Shown here: positions 46,150 through 56,430 of the stretch, one piece after another
How the letters are laid out: each line of letters begins with the position of its first letter
Position numbering within the stretch: position 1 is the first letter of the stretch
NCBI GenBank assembly: GCA_003550325.1
Contig: QKWP01000415.1
Span: 25,560 to 89,559 of the forward strand
Direction: 5' to 3'
Length of the DNA stretch: 64,000 nt
Origin: Gigaspora rosea
Lineage: Eukaryota; Glomeromycota; Glomeromycetes; Diversisporales; Gigasporaceae
Notes under the pieces: model-generated
What the model was told of the DNA's origin: nothing
Database searches by the model: none
What the model saw: the letters and a program-made list of their open reading frames with translations, nothing else
Program-made: the position numbers and the translations under genes

Positions 46150-49013
46150 AACAGGGGGGACCGTCTCATCATTTGTAGATCGGTTACACAAGTCATTAAA
46201 GATTTTTTTATATGTCTTTAAAGTACTTTTTTGAAGGGCCTGCGTAACCAATTGTGACTATGAAACGTGATCAAGTTCATAAGGTAAACTTGTAGTATTC
46301 GAACTGTACTATAACATATTTTGTTAATCCCAGTTAATCCCATGTTGTTACTTTGTTATTAACCAGCAAAGATATGTCTGAAACGAAGATTGTGAAGCAT
46401 GCCAAGCCACCGACTCAGTTAAATTTCGCTTATAGGGGGCGAAATGTAGAGGAGAGCTGTGAAAAATGGTTTGGTAAAGAAAGAATGAAAGGAAGGTATT
46501 TGTTTATATAATGCTTGTTATATGAATGTAAAAAATCCCTTAGACAAAATACTCAAGCAAGCAAAAAGTACTGAAAATGTATTCGCCACATGTAAGGAAG
46601 AAGAGAAGAGTACTAAGATCGAACTTTTAGAAGCCATCAAAATTTAGCAAGAATTCTTTATGAAAGAGAACATATAAGGCATGAAGGGCCTATATTTTTA
46701 TTTAATAAAATGCGACAATTGTTTGAAGAAATTCAACCGAGTTTGAAAGACTTTTTCAATCAACTTTATTTAGCAGCTCGGCCACTCGAACGTAATTTAC
46801 AGACAATGGATCGTATGAAAAACTTAATGTTATTTATTTGTTATCTTCTTGCATTGTTAAATAATACGAAAATTAATGTGCTTAAGTTTGATTTGGCGAA
46901 TTACTTAGATTCAGCGGGTACAAGTAAAGAAGGCCTTAATACGATGGCTAATCTTGGCATATCTACAACCTTGAGGCAGTAAGTCGTCAGAAGAGACGAA
47001 TGTCTAATGCACATGAGGAATATATAGACAGGCCTCTTGTTAATTATTTAGAGAAGGCTCTTGTGCTAAATGTTGACGATTATCATAACATGCACACTCC
47101 ACAACAACCCGATACAACTACTATGTCTTTTGCAACAAATATGACAACAATCATAGTGAATCCATGTCAATTATCACCAATACCACATTACGGAGCTATT
47201 AATCCAAAGATCGTTGATGATGAATTAATTACAAAATATCTGAATGAAAGATTTATTATAAATCTTGGTGTTCCTTATTATGATCGAAAACAGGATAGCC
47301 AAAAAGTATGTTCTGATGACGAGCTTATAGAACAATTAACAGTTCATAGTTATAATGATAGAATAGAGAACAAAACTAATAATCGGCATGTACGGGATGC
47401 TATTCTTTTCGATTTATTAAAAATGACTTGAAAGGTTTAGCCGGTATATGAATGCACTTCAAATAGTTTACAGCCAAGAGCTGATACAAGAATATCTTTT
47501 CAACAATGCGGTTCCTGTCGTTGCTGATTGGCCTGGTCAGTTCTACATTTGCAAGGCTATTGCGCATCGGTATCTTCTCAATAATGAAGCCATTCCTCGG
47601 TTCGTTGCATCATTTTTGCCAATAATGGGCCCCCTTCACGTATCTTTAAATGCACGTGAACTTATTTTTGTACAGAATTATATTTTATTTAACGATGTTT
47701 ATAAAAGCGTGTTTGGAGCAAAAAAAAAAGTCTTGGTAAGAATCCACAGCCATGGAGAATCGATTTAATTCTCCATATTATGCACATGGCATGGTCAAAG
47801 ATAGCGGATACTGTTTACTTTAAATTTGGTCGTAATTGCAAAAATATCAAATTTCTTTACCTAACAGATCTACTAAACAATTTAATTCCATTAGCACTTG
47901 ACGTCTATGCGGTTCATCATCAGGAAGGTAACTGAGCAGCTTACAAAGAAGCCTGTATGGGTTGTTGGTATGATCTTTTTCTTTGATTCAATCGTAGAAA
48001 CTACAAACGTTCTCCTTTAATGTTTTTTCTGATGTTTTTTATTGGATGGAAATTAGACATCTGATGTTTAATATGCTTGTTACAACCTTGATGCTTTAAG
48101 CGATTCCCCTGTAGAAATCATTCGCAGCATTATTCGACGATGCACTTCAAAATTTTTTACGGCTAAACAACTACAGACGGAGGCACATTGTATTTTTCAG
48201 AACCGGAAGGATAATTCATTTCGACAATACTTTGTAAACTCAATTAAATATCCCTATACACCGAAAAATTGGATACACTTTTTCGGAAATGTGCTAAGCA
48301 ACTTTTAGATATGTTTTTGAAAAATACCAATCACGTTTTAAGTATCCTTCAATTATTAATCATTCATCTGATGGCATTCACATATATAAGTTGCCTTCTT
48401 TAGGTTATGAAGTAACTGATCGTCACCTTCCACAAGGATTTGTCACCACTAAAAAACCTAGTTTGGTCGCTCTTTGTGACTATGTGCATTGCGGATATAC
48501 AAGTTATTCAGATGGTATTGTTCTTTCATGTGGGCATGGTTATCATAACCATTGCCTACAAATATGCCAGTTTAAATGCTTAATATATATGTCTTGAGTA
48601 TCTTAATTATAAAATTAAAGAAAACGTCGACGCACTTATAAAGAGTTTAAAAAAAAATTGGACGAAAAAGAACCCGATGTGACAGATATTGGGACTGAAA
48701 ATGAAAACGATTCGGATAATGCAGACAAAGAAGTGGATAATGTTCCAGAGGATTTATTAGAGTTAGAAAATGCGAAGGAGTCATTTTTTTATTATATCAT
48801 AATTACGCAAATATTATGATTTTTTATATATTTAATCAATTTTATTATTTTTAAATCAATTTTATTATTTTTTATAATATCATAATTACGTATTTAATAT
48901 AAATTTTATTATTTAAAAATCCGCAATTTTTATTGGTCGATCAATAAGTCACATGTTCGGAAATTTTCGGGAGTGATCTATGGTTTGTGTAACCGAGGAC
49001 GGTCCCCCCGTTC
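46150..49013. mobile_element. DNA transposon with 9-bp TSD, nested in the outer element
   Basis: Ends AACAGGGGGGACCGTC (46150 on) and, inverted from 49013, AACGGGGGGACCGTC, with GGTTACACAA repeated inside each end. An exact 9-bp duplication CTTTGAACC flanks it (46141-46149, 49014-49022). It is 2864 bp and almost filled by one coding relic. Confidence 0.85.
46376..48790 (+). pseudogene. Transposon-borne protein with C-terminal RING-like motif
   Basis: Coding begins near an ATG at 46376 (M-S-E-T-K-I-V-K-H) with Q-L-N-F-A-Y-R-G-R-N-V-E-E-S. Long open blocks follow at 46710-46982, 47000-47431 and 47448-47768, with S-F-L-P-I-M-G-P-L-H-V-S-L-N in the last. It then continues through shifted frames: M-A-W-S-K-I-A, L-T-D-L-L-N-N-L-I-P-L-A-L-D-V-Y-A-V-H-H, and finally 48391-48597. 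That last block has L-C-D-Y-V-H-C then L-S-C-G-H-G-Y-H-N-H-C-L and C-L-I-C/Y-M, a RING-H2-like zinc pattern. Because it fills an element with TIRs and a TSD it is probably that element's transposase. The P-I-M-G-P-L-H-V block recalls the P-V-F-G-x-x-H motif of fungal transposon proteins (DUF6589 type); that link is tentative. Stops and shifts indicate decay. Confidence 0.6.
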
Positions 49014-49504
49014 TTTGAACCAAGATATAGTTCGACTAGGTTAAGCACGATATTTATCAGTATTGTAATGTTTATTCAGTTCTAAACCAATAAGTCTATC
49101 CCATACCAGGACTAATTATGTAACATGAATCGCATTTCATGTTATAATTTTTACATGCAAGACGCTAAGAGAATAAACAAATACTGTTTAAATCGTCAAA
49201 AGAAAATTATATTCAACGTTAAAAACTTACAATTGACAAATTTAGACCCTTGATTGTAATATTTTTTCAAAATTTAGGCCCTTATATGTAATTATTTTTT
49301 GTTTGGGCCCTTATATGTAATTATAGCACGGCCACTATTGATCATGAGTATTACACTATTTATGTTATAAATCACTTTCTTTTTATTTTGCCATTCATGC
49401 TTGTTATTTTGCACGATGCATACGTCATCCATACTTATATGATGTTGCACTATACGAATTAAAGGAGTTTTAAAAAAAACATAAATAGTAATTTTGATCA
49501 ATGA

Positions 49505-49675
49505 CCGCCGTACTATAATACCAATAATGATAATTCTGAGATACATCACACTGGTACAACGTTAATTTTTTTTTAATTTTTATTATTCAGAAAATGCCGC
49601 GAAGCGGCATTCCTCTGATCAAAAAATTATCACTGTACCAATGTGATGTTATCTCATATTATCATACTATACTAT
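49505..49675. mobile_element. Foldback MITE
   Basis: GTACTATAAT, then GAGATACATCACACTGGTAC, is mirrored by GTACCAATGTGATGTTATCTC then ATCATACTATAC. A GAATGCCGCTTCGCGGCATT-type hairpin lies at 49594-49613. It sits in the right arm of the element ending at 49716. Confidence 0.7.
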
Positions 49676-49725
49676 ATAATTAGATTCATTGTCTGGTCCT
49701 TATATGTAATTTCCCCTTAAAATAA

Positions 49726-50699
49726 ACTGCCTATGAATTAAATCTCTATCGTATCCTATCAATAATATTAAATCTTTAAAATTTTTTTAAAAGGACAATA
49801 GGACAAATTGGAGGATCTTTTCGTAAGATTGTCTGGTAACGAAATTTACATCCCCGGATTGCGCATTCGTTGCTGGCGTACAACAATTTCTTGCACGAAT
49901 AATTTCTAATTTTATTAGACATTTGCGTTCTAATGTATTTCCGGTTTGATTAATTAAATGAAGCACTTCGGCCTTACTAATATTAAGGATTTATGAGTAA
50001 CCCAACATTTAAATTTTGAGTTGCAAGAAAAGTTTGGATTCTTAAATACCTTCGAACATTCATCATAACCCAAGTTTCCAATATTTTATTGAAGGACTCG
50101 TGATCTAGCATATTGTATTTTTATAATCCCATAATTATTAAAAAAAAAATTATTTATTTCAAAATTTTAAAGCTAGACTGTTGTTATATTACTTTTAATT
50201 ATATCAATACAAAGCCACTGAATTTATTAAATACTAATCATGTATCGCAACGACCTCATATGCTAACTCGACATCGATTCACACATGAACCTTTGCAAGC
50301 ACAAATTTTTTATACTTTAAACTAGATGACTAACTGTACTAATTAAGCCAACTATATTTTATTAACCACTATAATTTACAATGTATAGGTTATAATACTA
50401 TTGTTTGATAAAAATAATTATCACAGATCACAATAGGATGTTAATAAAGTTCATATTTGGTTATGGCTTTGTTAAATAGCAATAAAATTTCTGTAATTGC
50501 ATAAATTTTTAAATGCCATTTAAAATTTAAGTAAATAATACAGTATCAAGTTAATTTTAAATTTAAATAATATCTTCAATTGTACGTGATAAATTTATCT
50601 ATGCCTTGAAGTAATTATTCAATAAGCTACCATCAAAATAAAATTAAAAATGAATTCCAGATTTATTTATTTAGAAATAAGTTAACTATTGGAGTACTT
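49726..50699. other. Gene-free, AT-rich
   Basis: 3' side of the kinase gene. The open frame at 50113-50325 has no domain. No repeat was recognised. Confidence 0.45.
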
Positions 50700-53600
50700 A
50701 CCAGTTGAAATATCAATAAACTCAATAGGTTTACTTGTTGAAGAAAATTCTTATTTAAAAATTATAAATATACATTAATTATTTAAATCATGATATTTAT
50801 TGTAAATAATTTTTTAAATAATATACCTTTAACTGCATTTGATATTTTTTTAGTACTAATAATTTTGCTAGTATATATATGATCAGGATGAATTTGAGAA
50901 TTTATTGGTAGTGTTTTAATGATTTTATCAGCATTGAAGAATTGTTCTTTTATTTCATTTTCATGATCTAAATCCAGCTCCTTAAGCCAATTAAAAATTT
51001 TACCATAAATATCAAAAGCACTAGGCCGTTTTTGTGGATCTGAATCCATGCATTGATTTGCCAATTCAACATAACAATCAGGAGTTTCAGATGCAAATTC
51101 TGGTCGTAATCCATAGTAAATTTTAACGGCAAGCATGGTTTCAAATTCATAACCATCAAAAGGTCTTTGACCAGTTGAAATTTCTGCCATAATAATACCA
51201 AACCCATAAATATCTGCTTTTTGTGTAAACTGCTGTTTGCCTAACAACACTTCAGGAGCAACATAGGGCATGACTCCATAAATATCTCCTTCTGAAACGC
51301 ATTCATCTTTCTTTCTAGACAATCCTAGATCTGAGATATAAGATTGTGTATATTCATTAGTTCATTGGTCTTGCAAAATGTTACCACTATGAAAATCTGC
51401 ATGAATGTAATTTGCATAGGTGTGAATAAAATACAACTCCTCTGAAATATCTTTAAGCATTTGCAATTTAGTCTCCCATGTAAGCTTGCTAAAATTTTCT
51501 CTTAAATATTTATAAAGACTTCCATTATTAGCGTACTGAAATACCATCAAGTATTCATTTGTTTCGTATTTTGAGTTATTCCATATATTGCGAGTTTGCA
51601 AGATTTTAATTTACATTCCATAAGACTTTTAAACTTAAAGTATAAACAATGAATTAGTTCAATAAACTATCAGATAAATTATAATATCAATAAACTAACT
51701 TACTTCCTTCAAAAAATCAAATTTGTTTTCCTTGGAGCTGGCCAATGTCTTGAGTGCAACAATGCTAGATGGTTCACGCGTTTTTATATAATTATAATTA
51801 CTACCATCAACTTTTCGTATGCCATCCAACCAGGTTGCTGAATATACAGAACCGAAACCTCCTCTACCAATTTCCTTAACATTAGATAATCTATTGAATG
51901 GAATCCAATCGATTATGTTTTCGTAATTAATAGTTCTAAATTGAAATTCTCTGATACATTCATCAATATCCGCATTTCTACTTGTCCATCCTTGAGCAAT
52001 TATGTCGGGATCGCATGTCCGACACCATGCATCAAACGTGTTGTCTTGATTACAATATGCACATTTGCCGTATTTGGGATTCCTTTACGTTTATAATCAA
52101 CATCAAATACAGTATTATGTATACATATATAATTAAATTCCATGGTGATTTTAAAATTATACCCACCGACTAAATTAATGCAAATGAAATGATTGGAGAG
52201 CATTGGCAATTGTAAGTAAGTACTTATGAATAAGTATTTATGACATGTTCTTTCGCTCTTTCGATCGTAATTTTGAAACTTATTTATCGATAGAAAGAAA
52301 AATTTACAAATAATTAAAACCAGTCCCACGAAATACTGTATAACGAAGTTGAAGTGACTTTCATATTGTAATCAAAGGTCTCATGGGATTCAAAAAAAAT
52401 TATGATAATCATCAATCCAACCAAATCGAAATGAGAGATAATAAATCATCTTTACACTCACTAGCTGAATGAAGAGAATTAGATAATGGTAAAATAAGTA
52501 ATTTATGAATAATTATTTACGAATATGATTTGTGAACATGATTTATTATTTTTAATTCCATCGATTAATAAATCATTTTAATACTCACGCACTAATTAAT
52601 GTGAAAGAAATGATTCGAGTAAGTACTTATGAATAAGTATTTACGAATATGATTTGTGAACATGTTTTACTGTTTTTAATTCCACTAAATAATAAATCAT
52701 CTTTATACTCACTCACTAAATTAATACGAATGAAATGAAATGATTTGAAGGGTATTAGGTAATGGTAAATAAGTATTTATGAATAAGTATTTATGAGCAT
52801 GATTTGTGAACATGTTTTCTGTTTTTAATTCCATCGATTAATAAATCATCTTTATACTCACTGACTAAAATTAATGTAAATGAACGATTTGAAGAGTATT
52901 TGATAATGATAAATAAGTATTTATGAACAGGATTTGTGAACATTATTTGCTGTTTTTAATTTCATCTATTAATAAATATTCTTTATACTCACTGACTAAA
53001 ATTAATGCGAGTGAAATGAAAGGGTATCGGTAATGGTAAATAAGTATTTATGAACATGGTTTATGAACATGGTTTATGAACATGTTTTCTGTTTTTTTTT
53101 TTTTTGTTTTAATTCCATAGATTATCGCTCTTTTCTATTTAGTTGGATCAAATTTTTTTTTTTGAATCCCGTGAGTCCGTGAATACAATTTAGATAGCCA
53201 CTTTATGTTCATCGCATTTTGTGAAACTTATTTATCGATAAAGGGAAATATACGAATAATTAAAACGGGCCCCACAAAATATGACGAAGCTGAAATGACC
53301 TTCATATTGTATCACATGACTCAAAGGGACTCAAAAATTATGATCAAACTAAATCGAAAAAGAGCGATAATAAATTGTCTTTACACTCACGAGCTGAATG
53401 AATTGGTTTGAAGTAAATTAGATAATGTAACAAATATTTATGAATAAATACTTATATGATTTGTGAGCATGATTTGCTGTTTTAATTAATAAATTGTCTT
53501 CATACTCACGAGCTAAGTGAAATGATTTAAAGGGTATTGAGTTATGATACATAAATATTTATGAATAAATATTTGTGAACATGTTTTGCTGTTTTAATTC

Positions 53601-54587
53601 CATCGATTAATAAATCATCTTTATACTCACCCACTAAATTAATGCAAATGAAATGATTTGAAAAGTATTAGGCAGTCGTAAATAAGTATTTATGAACATG
53701 ATTGGAACATGTTTTGCTGTCTTAATTGTACCGATTAATAAATTGTCTTTATACTCACGAGCTGAATGAATGATTTAAAGGGTATTAGGTAATGGTAAAT
53801 AAATAATGAAAAATTTTTATGAACATGATTTGTGAACATGTTTTGCTGTTTAAATTCCATCGATTAATAAATCATCTTTATACTCACCCACTAAATTAAT
53901 GCAAATGAAATGTATTAAGCAATTGTAAATAAATATTTATGAATAAGTATATATGAGCATGATTTGTAAACATGATTTGCTGTTTTTAATTCCATCAATT
54001 AATAATTATCTTTATACTCACCGGCTAAATGATGATAAAACAATATGATATTTATGAACTTAAATTGCCGATTTTAATATGTAGATTAATAACGGTCATA
54101 TACTTACTCTCTAATAATTAAAATTATTTCAGTAATGTTTTATTTTACATTGTGAACAAATTAAAATTAGCTTACCTCTTAATCCATTCATAACATTTAT
54201 ATAAATTCTTTTCTACGCCAATTCCGTAATAGTAACAAATGGCGGGTTTAAAAATTCCATTAGAGTTAGTTTGTTCAGCTGATTTTTGGTAATAACCTAT
54301 TCAAATGCTTCGTGTTTGTCCATCTCAATCCCAATCCCATGATAATAGCAAAAGCCAATTTGAAACATTCCATTAGGATTATTCATATTTGCAGATTTTA
54401 GATAATAATTGAATGCCTTATTCTCATCCTTTTCAACATCAATTCCATGCTCATAGCAATAACCAAGCATGAATATTCCATAAGAATTTCCCTTTTCTGC
54501 AGATTTTTGGCAGCTTGCAAAACTTATTTCACCAAAATTGCTAGTAAGTTTAGTAATTTCATCAGATGACTGTTGTTTAGTTGACAA
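50700..54587 (-). CDS. Sel1-repeat and protein kinase gene joined through thirteen 3-nt exons
   Basis: Minus strand. Exon 1 starts at 54587 with three Sel1-like repeats (G-Y-C-Y-E-H-G-I-D-V; F-C-Y-Y-H-G-I-G-I; C-Y-Y-Y-G-I-G-V). A 5-nt excess near 54300 shifts the frame between repeats 2 and 3. It ends in phase 2 at a GTAAGC donor near 54173. Thirteen 3-nt exons then give R-D-R-G-S-G-S-S-H-H-D-A-Y and the next full exon (52082-51704) supplies the base completing R, then N-P-K-Y-G-K-C-A-Y-C-N-Q with C-R-T-C-D-P (zinc-ribbon-like). The kinase has I-G-R-G-G-F-G-S-V-Y, V-A-L-K, H-A-D-F-H-S-G-N, D-L-G and V-A-P-E-V-L: the tyrosine-kinase-like type common in glomeromycetes. Its C-terminal exons run to about 50700. 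A 1-nt shift near 51560 and a TGA at 51362-51364 interrupt the kinase, so this copy may be a pseudogene, or these are errors. Confidence 0.6.
52230..52440. mobile_element. Second copy of the same MITE
   Basis: About 200 bp similar to 53115-53369 (shared GAAACTTATTTATCGATA, AATAATTAAAAC and GAAGT/CTGAAGTGACTTTCATATTGTA words), with TTTCGCTCTTTCGATC on one side and CAAATCGAAATGAGAG on the other. It enlarges the intron between exons 52462 and 52167. Confidence 0.7.
53115..53369. mobile_element. MITE in a microexon-array intron
   Basis: CGCTCTTTTCTATTTAGTTG with GATCAAATTTTT is mirrored by TTATGATCAAACTAAATCG and AAAAGAGCG. GAATCCCGTGAGTCC / GACTCAAAGGGACTC lie inside. It explains the 395-bp intron between the exons at 53391 and 52993. 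Confidence 0.75.
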
Positions 54588-54693
54588 TTTAGAAGCGAAA
54601 AAAATTTTCCATTGAGCAAAAAAAACCTTTGATATATATTAATTTATACTTGTCAATATGTTACATTTAGTCATAATTTTGTCAGGGTTTTGG

Positions 54694-54815
54694 TAGATTT
54701 CGGTGACAGCCATTTTATCGACGATCTACCTTTAGCCGCCCAACGCTAACTATAAAGTAAACTAACCCTAACCCTAATACGGGCCAAATTTGTTTGTCGA
54801 TGAAATGGTTGTCGG
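54694..54815. mobile_element. Small MITE with telomere-like interior
   Basis: GATTTCGGTGACAGCCATTT at the left is mirrored by AAATGGTTGTCGGCGAAATT at the right. CTAACCCTAACCCTAA lies at 54763-54778. Just downstream, GTTTACG is repeated three times (54833-54858). Confidence 0.7.
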
Positions 54816-55495
54816 CGAAATTGGGATATACCGTTTACGGTTTACGGTTTACAGTTTACCACGGATGCATCTGACTATAATAACGTCATGTTTGTAACGC
54901 AAACTCCAATGTACTAATTCTGAATTAGAAGATAAGCGTAAGTAGGGCGCCGCTGGCGTTCTACAATTTTAAATTCAAATAAGGCTAAAATTTAAAGTAA
55001 ACATTTTGTAACCAGACTCATCAGATCGTTATACAACCGTTAAATTAATTTTAATAAATAAGTGATTTATTAATTAAATAAATCAGCACAAGTATTTCGA
55101 TTAATAAATAATTATACACTTATTGGTTGAAACGAATTAAATAAGTGACTTGCTGTTTATTGACCAAAATCAATGCCAATAATTGATTAATAAATGATCC
55201 AATTAAACTAGATAAGAGAAGTGATCTATTGATTAAGTCAACATAAGTCAACATGAATATAATACCGTAATAAACGTATGCATTTGAAATACTATGATCA
55301 TCAATTTCTATAGTGGCTGATATTTATAATCTTACGAACAGTGAACTTTTATTTTATATTATACTTACAAACTCATTTATAGTAATATAAATATAATTTA
55401 TTTCAAAATGCATAATATTAGAATCATCACAAACTAAATCAATAAATCAATAAGAAATCAAATGAGAAGTGAACCTATGTATCAATCCAAAATTT
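54816..55495. other. Gene-free, AT-rich
   Basis: Many TTAATAAAT-type words, no coding exon. Confidence 0.4.
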
Positions 55496-55595
55496 CTATT
55501 TAAAATTTCTCCTGATTGCTATATCTTCATATTGATAATCTCCAGGATGACCAGATTTGTATGAAACACCTAGTAATATCATATATTCACCAACA
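55496..55595 (-). pseudogene. Isolated terminal exon of an unrecognised gene
   Basis: On the minus strand, an AG acceptor after ATTTAG opens a frame reading V-G-E-Y-M-I-L-L-G-V-S-Y-K-S-G then H-P-G-D-Y-Q-Y-E-D-I-A-I-R-R-N-F-K and a TAG stop. The composition is strongly protein-like. No upstream exon could be linked to it. It may be a detached 3' exon or a relic of a gene whose body is gone. Confidence 0.4.
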
Positions 55596-55704
55596 CTAAA
55601 TTAATATAGTATAAAATTTAAAATATGGTATTTTATATACTAGACATCATCGTGATTGTATTGATAAACCAATAAATGTTATACATATATGCCATTAATT
55701 ATTG

Positions 55705-55925
55705 ACGTGGCTGAAGCTAGAAATGATTGAATCTGGAAATTTTAATTATTTTAATATGAAATTTTCCAACATTTTTGGGTGTTTTTTCTTGGTTTTTTTA
55801 ATGGGCAGATTGGATCTAGGGTTAGTTTTAATGATAAAAGAGTTAATGGATTTCAGAAGGGTGTATATTTTAAAATCGAGGTCCCTAATTTCTAGCTTCA
55901 GCCATTCTAGTCTCAGCCATGGCAA
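55705..55925. mobile_element. MITE
   Basis: GTGGCTGAAGCTAGAAAT at the left is mirrored by ATTTCTAGCTTCAGCCA at the right, 17 bp exact. TAGGGTTAG occurs inside. No clear duplication of the target. Confidence 0.7.
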
Positions 55926-56013
55926 TTATTATAGATTCTAGCAAAAATACTCTTTTTCGATTTTGTATTAATTTCAACCCTAACTTTAATCTTATACTAA
56001 CTTTAACTATATT

Positions 56014-56261
56014 GGGTGCCGGTCAAAATCCCGACAAATAGAATCCCGACAGGCCATAATCCTGACAATCCCGACAACAGAAAATTATTAAGTTTATTTA
56101 AGTTAGGTTAGGGTTAGGGTGAGCATTTGATTTAGGCGATTTTACAGTAAAATTGCTCAAGAAAAGATTTTTTTGATTGTCGGGATTTTTGATTGTTAGG
56201 ATTTTTTTGTCAGGATTATGACCTGTCGGGATTTTGTTTGGCGGGATTTTGACCCAAACCC
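56014..56261. mobile_element. MITE with exact 8-bp TSD, TIR GGTCAAAATCCCGACA
   Basis: 248 bp. The ends share GGTCAAAATCCCG, then AAATCCCGACAGG and CATAATCCTGACAA in mirror image (about 60 bp with small gaps). An exact 8-bp duplication ACTATATT flanks it (56006-56013, 56262-56269). TTAGGGTTAGGGTGAG lies at 56108-56123, followed by ACAGTAAAATTGCTCAAGAA. Its termini are unrelated to the 45507 family although the core is shared. Confidence 0.9.
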
Positions 56262-56430
56262 ACTATATTACACCTGGCTTAGTTATGATATTACTAGTTA
56301 TAAAAAATTTATTGTAACCATGGCTACAATCCTTTAATAAATAAATTTATAAAAAAAAATTAAATAGTAAAACTAAATTTCTATTAGTACTACTATCTAC
56401 TTTATCTATTTAATTAATTTTTGGTTAGAA

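Larger units (their letters stand above)
45949..49716. mobile_element. Outer element, TIR GGGGAAATTACATATAAGG, split by a transposon
   Basis: It starts GGGGAAATTACATATAAGG and ends with CCTTATATGTAATTTCCCC. An exact 9-bp duplication TTAAAATAA flanks it (45940-45948, 49717-49725). Subterminal copies of AATTACATATAAGGG recur in both arms (46010-46030; 49285-49320, inverted). Without the inner transposon it would be about 0.9 kb and non-coding. Confidence 0.85.
52167..54110 (-). repeat. Second tandem microexon array
   Basis: Thirteen units on the minus strand, exons at 54108, 54022, 53888, 53759, 53631, 53510, 53391, 52993, 52862, 52713, 52589, 52462 and 52167 (3 nt each). In transcript order: AGA, CCG, TGG, CTC, TGG, CTC, CTC, TCA, TCA, TGA, TGC, CTA, TCG. 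Each is preceded by TTTAG, TTCAG or TTAG and followed by GTGAGT, GTAAGT or GTGGGT. The spacing is 86-149 bp except where MITEs enlarge two introns. Intron bodies are clearly related (GTTTTTAATTCCATCGATTA on the plus strand recurs in most). Confidence 0.75.

Noticed and set aside
52000..52329. Minus frame of 109 codons overlapping the kinase start
   Set aside because: It crosses an intron and the last microexon in the wrong frame; the kinase frame with C-A-Y-C-N-Q is the coding one.
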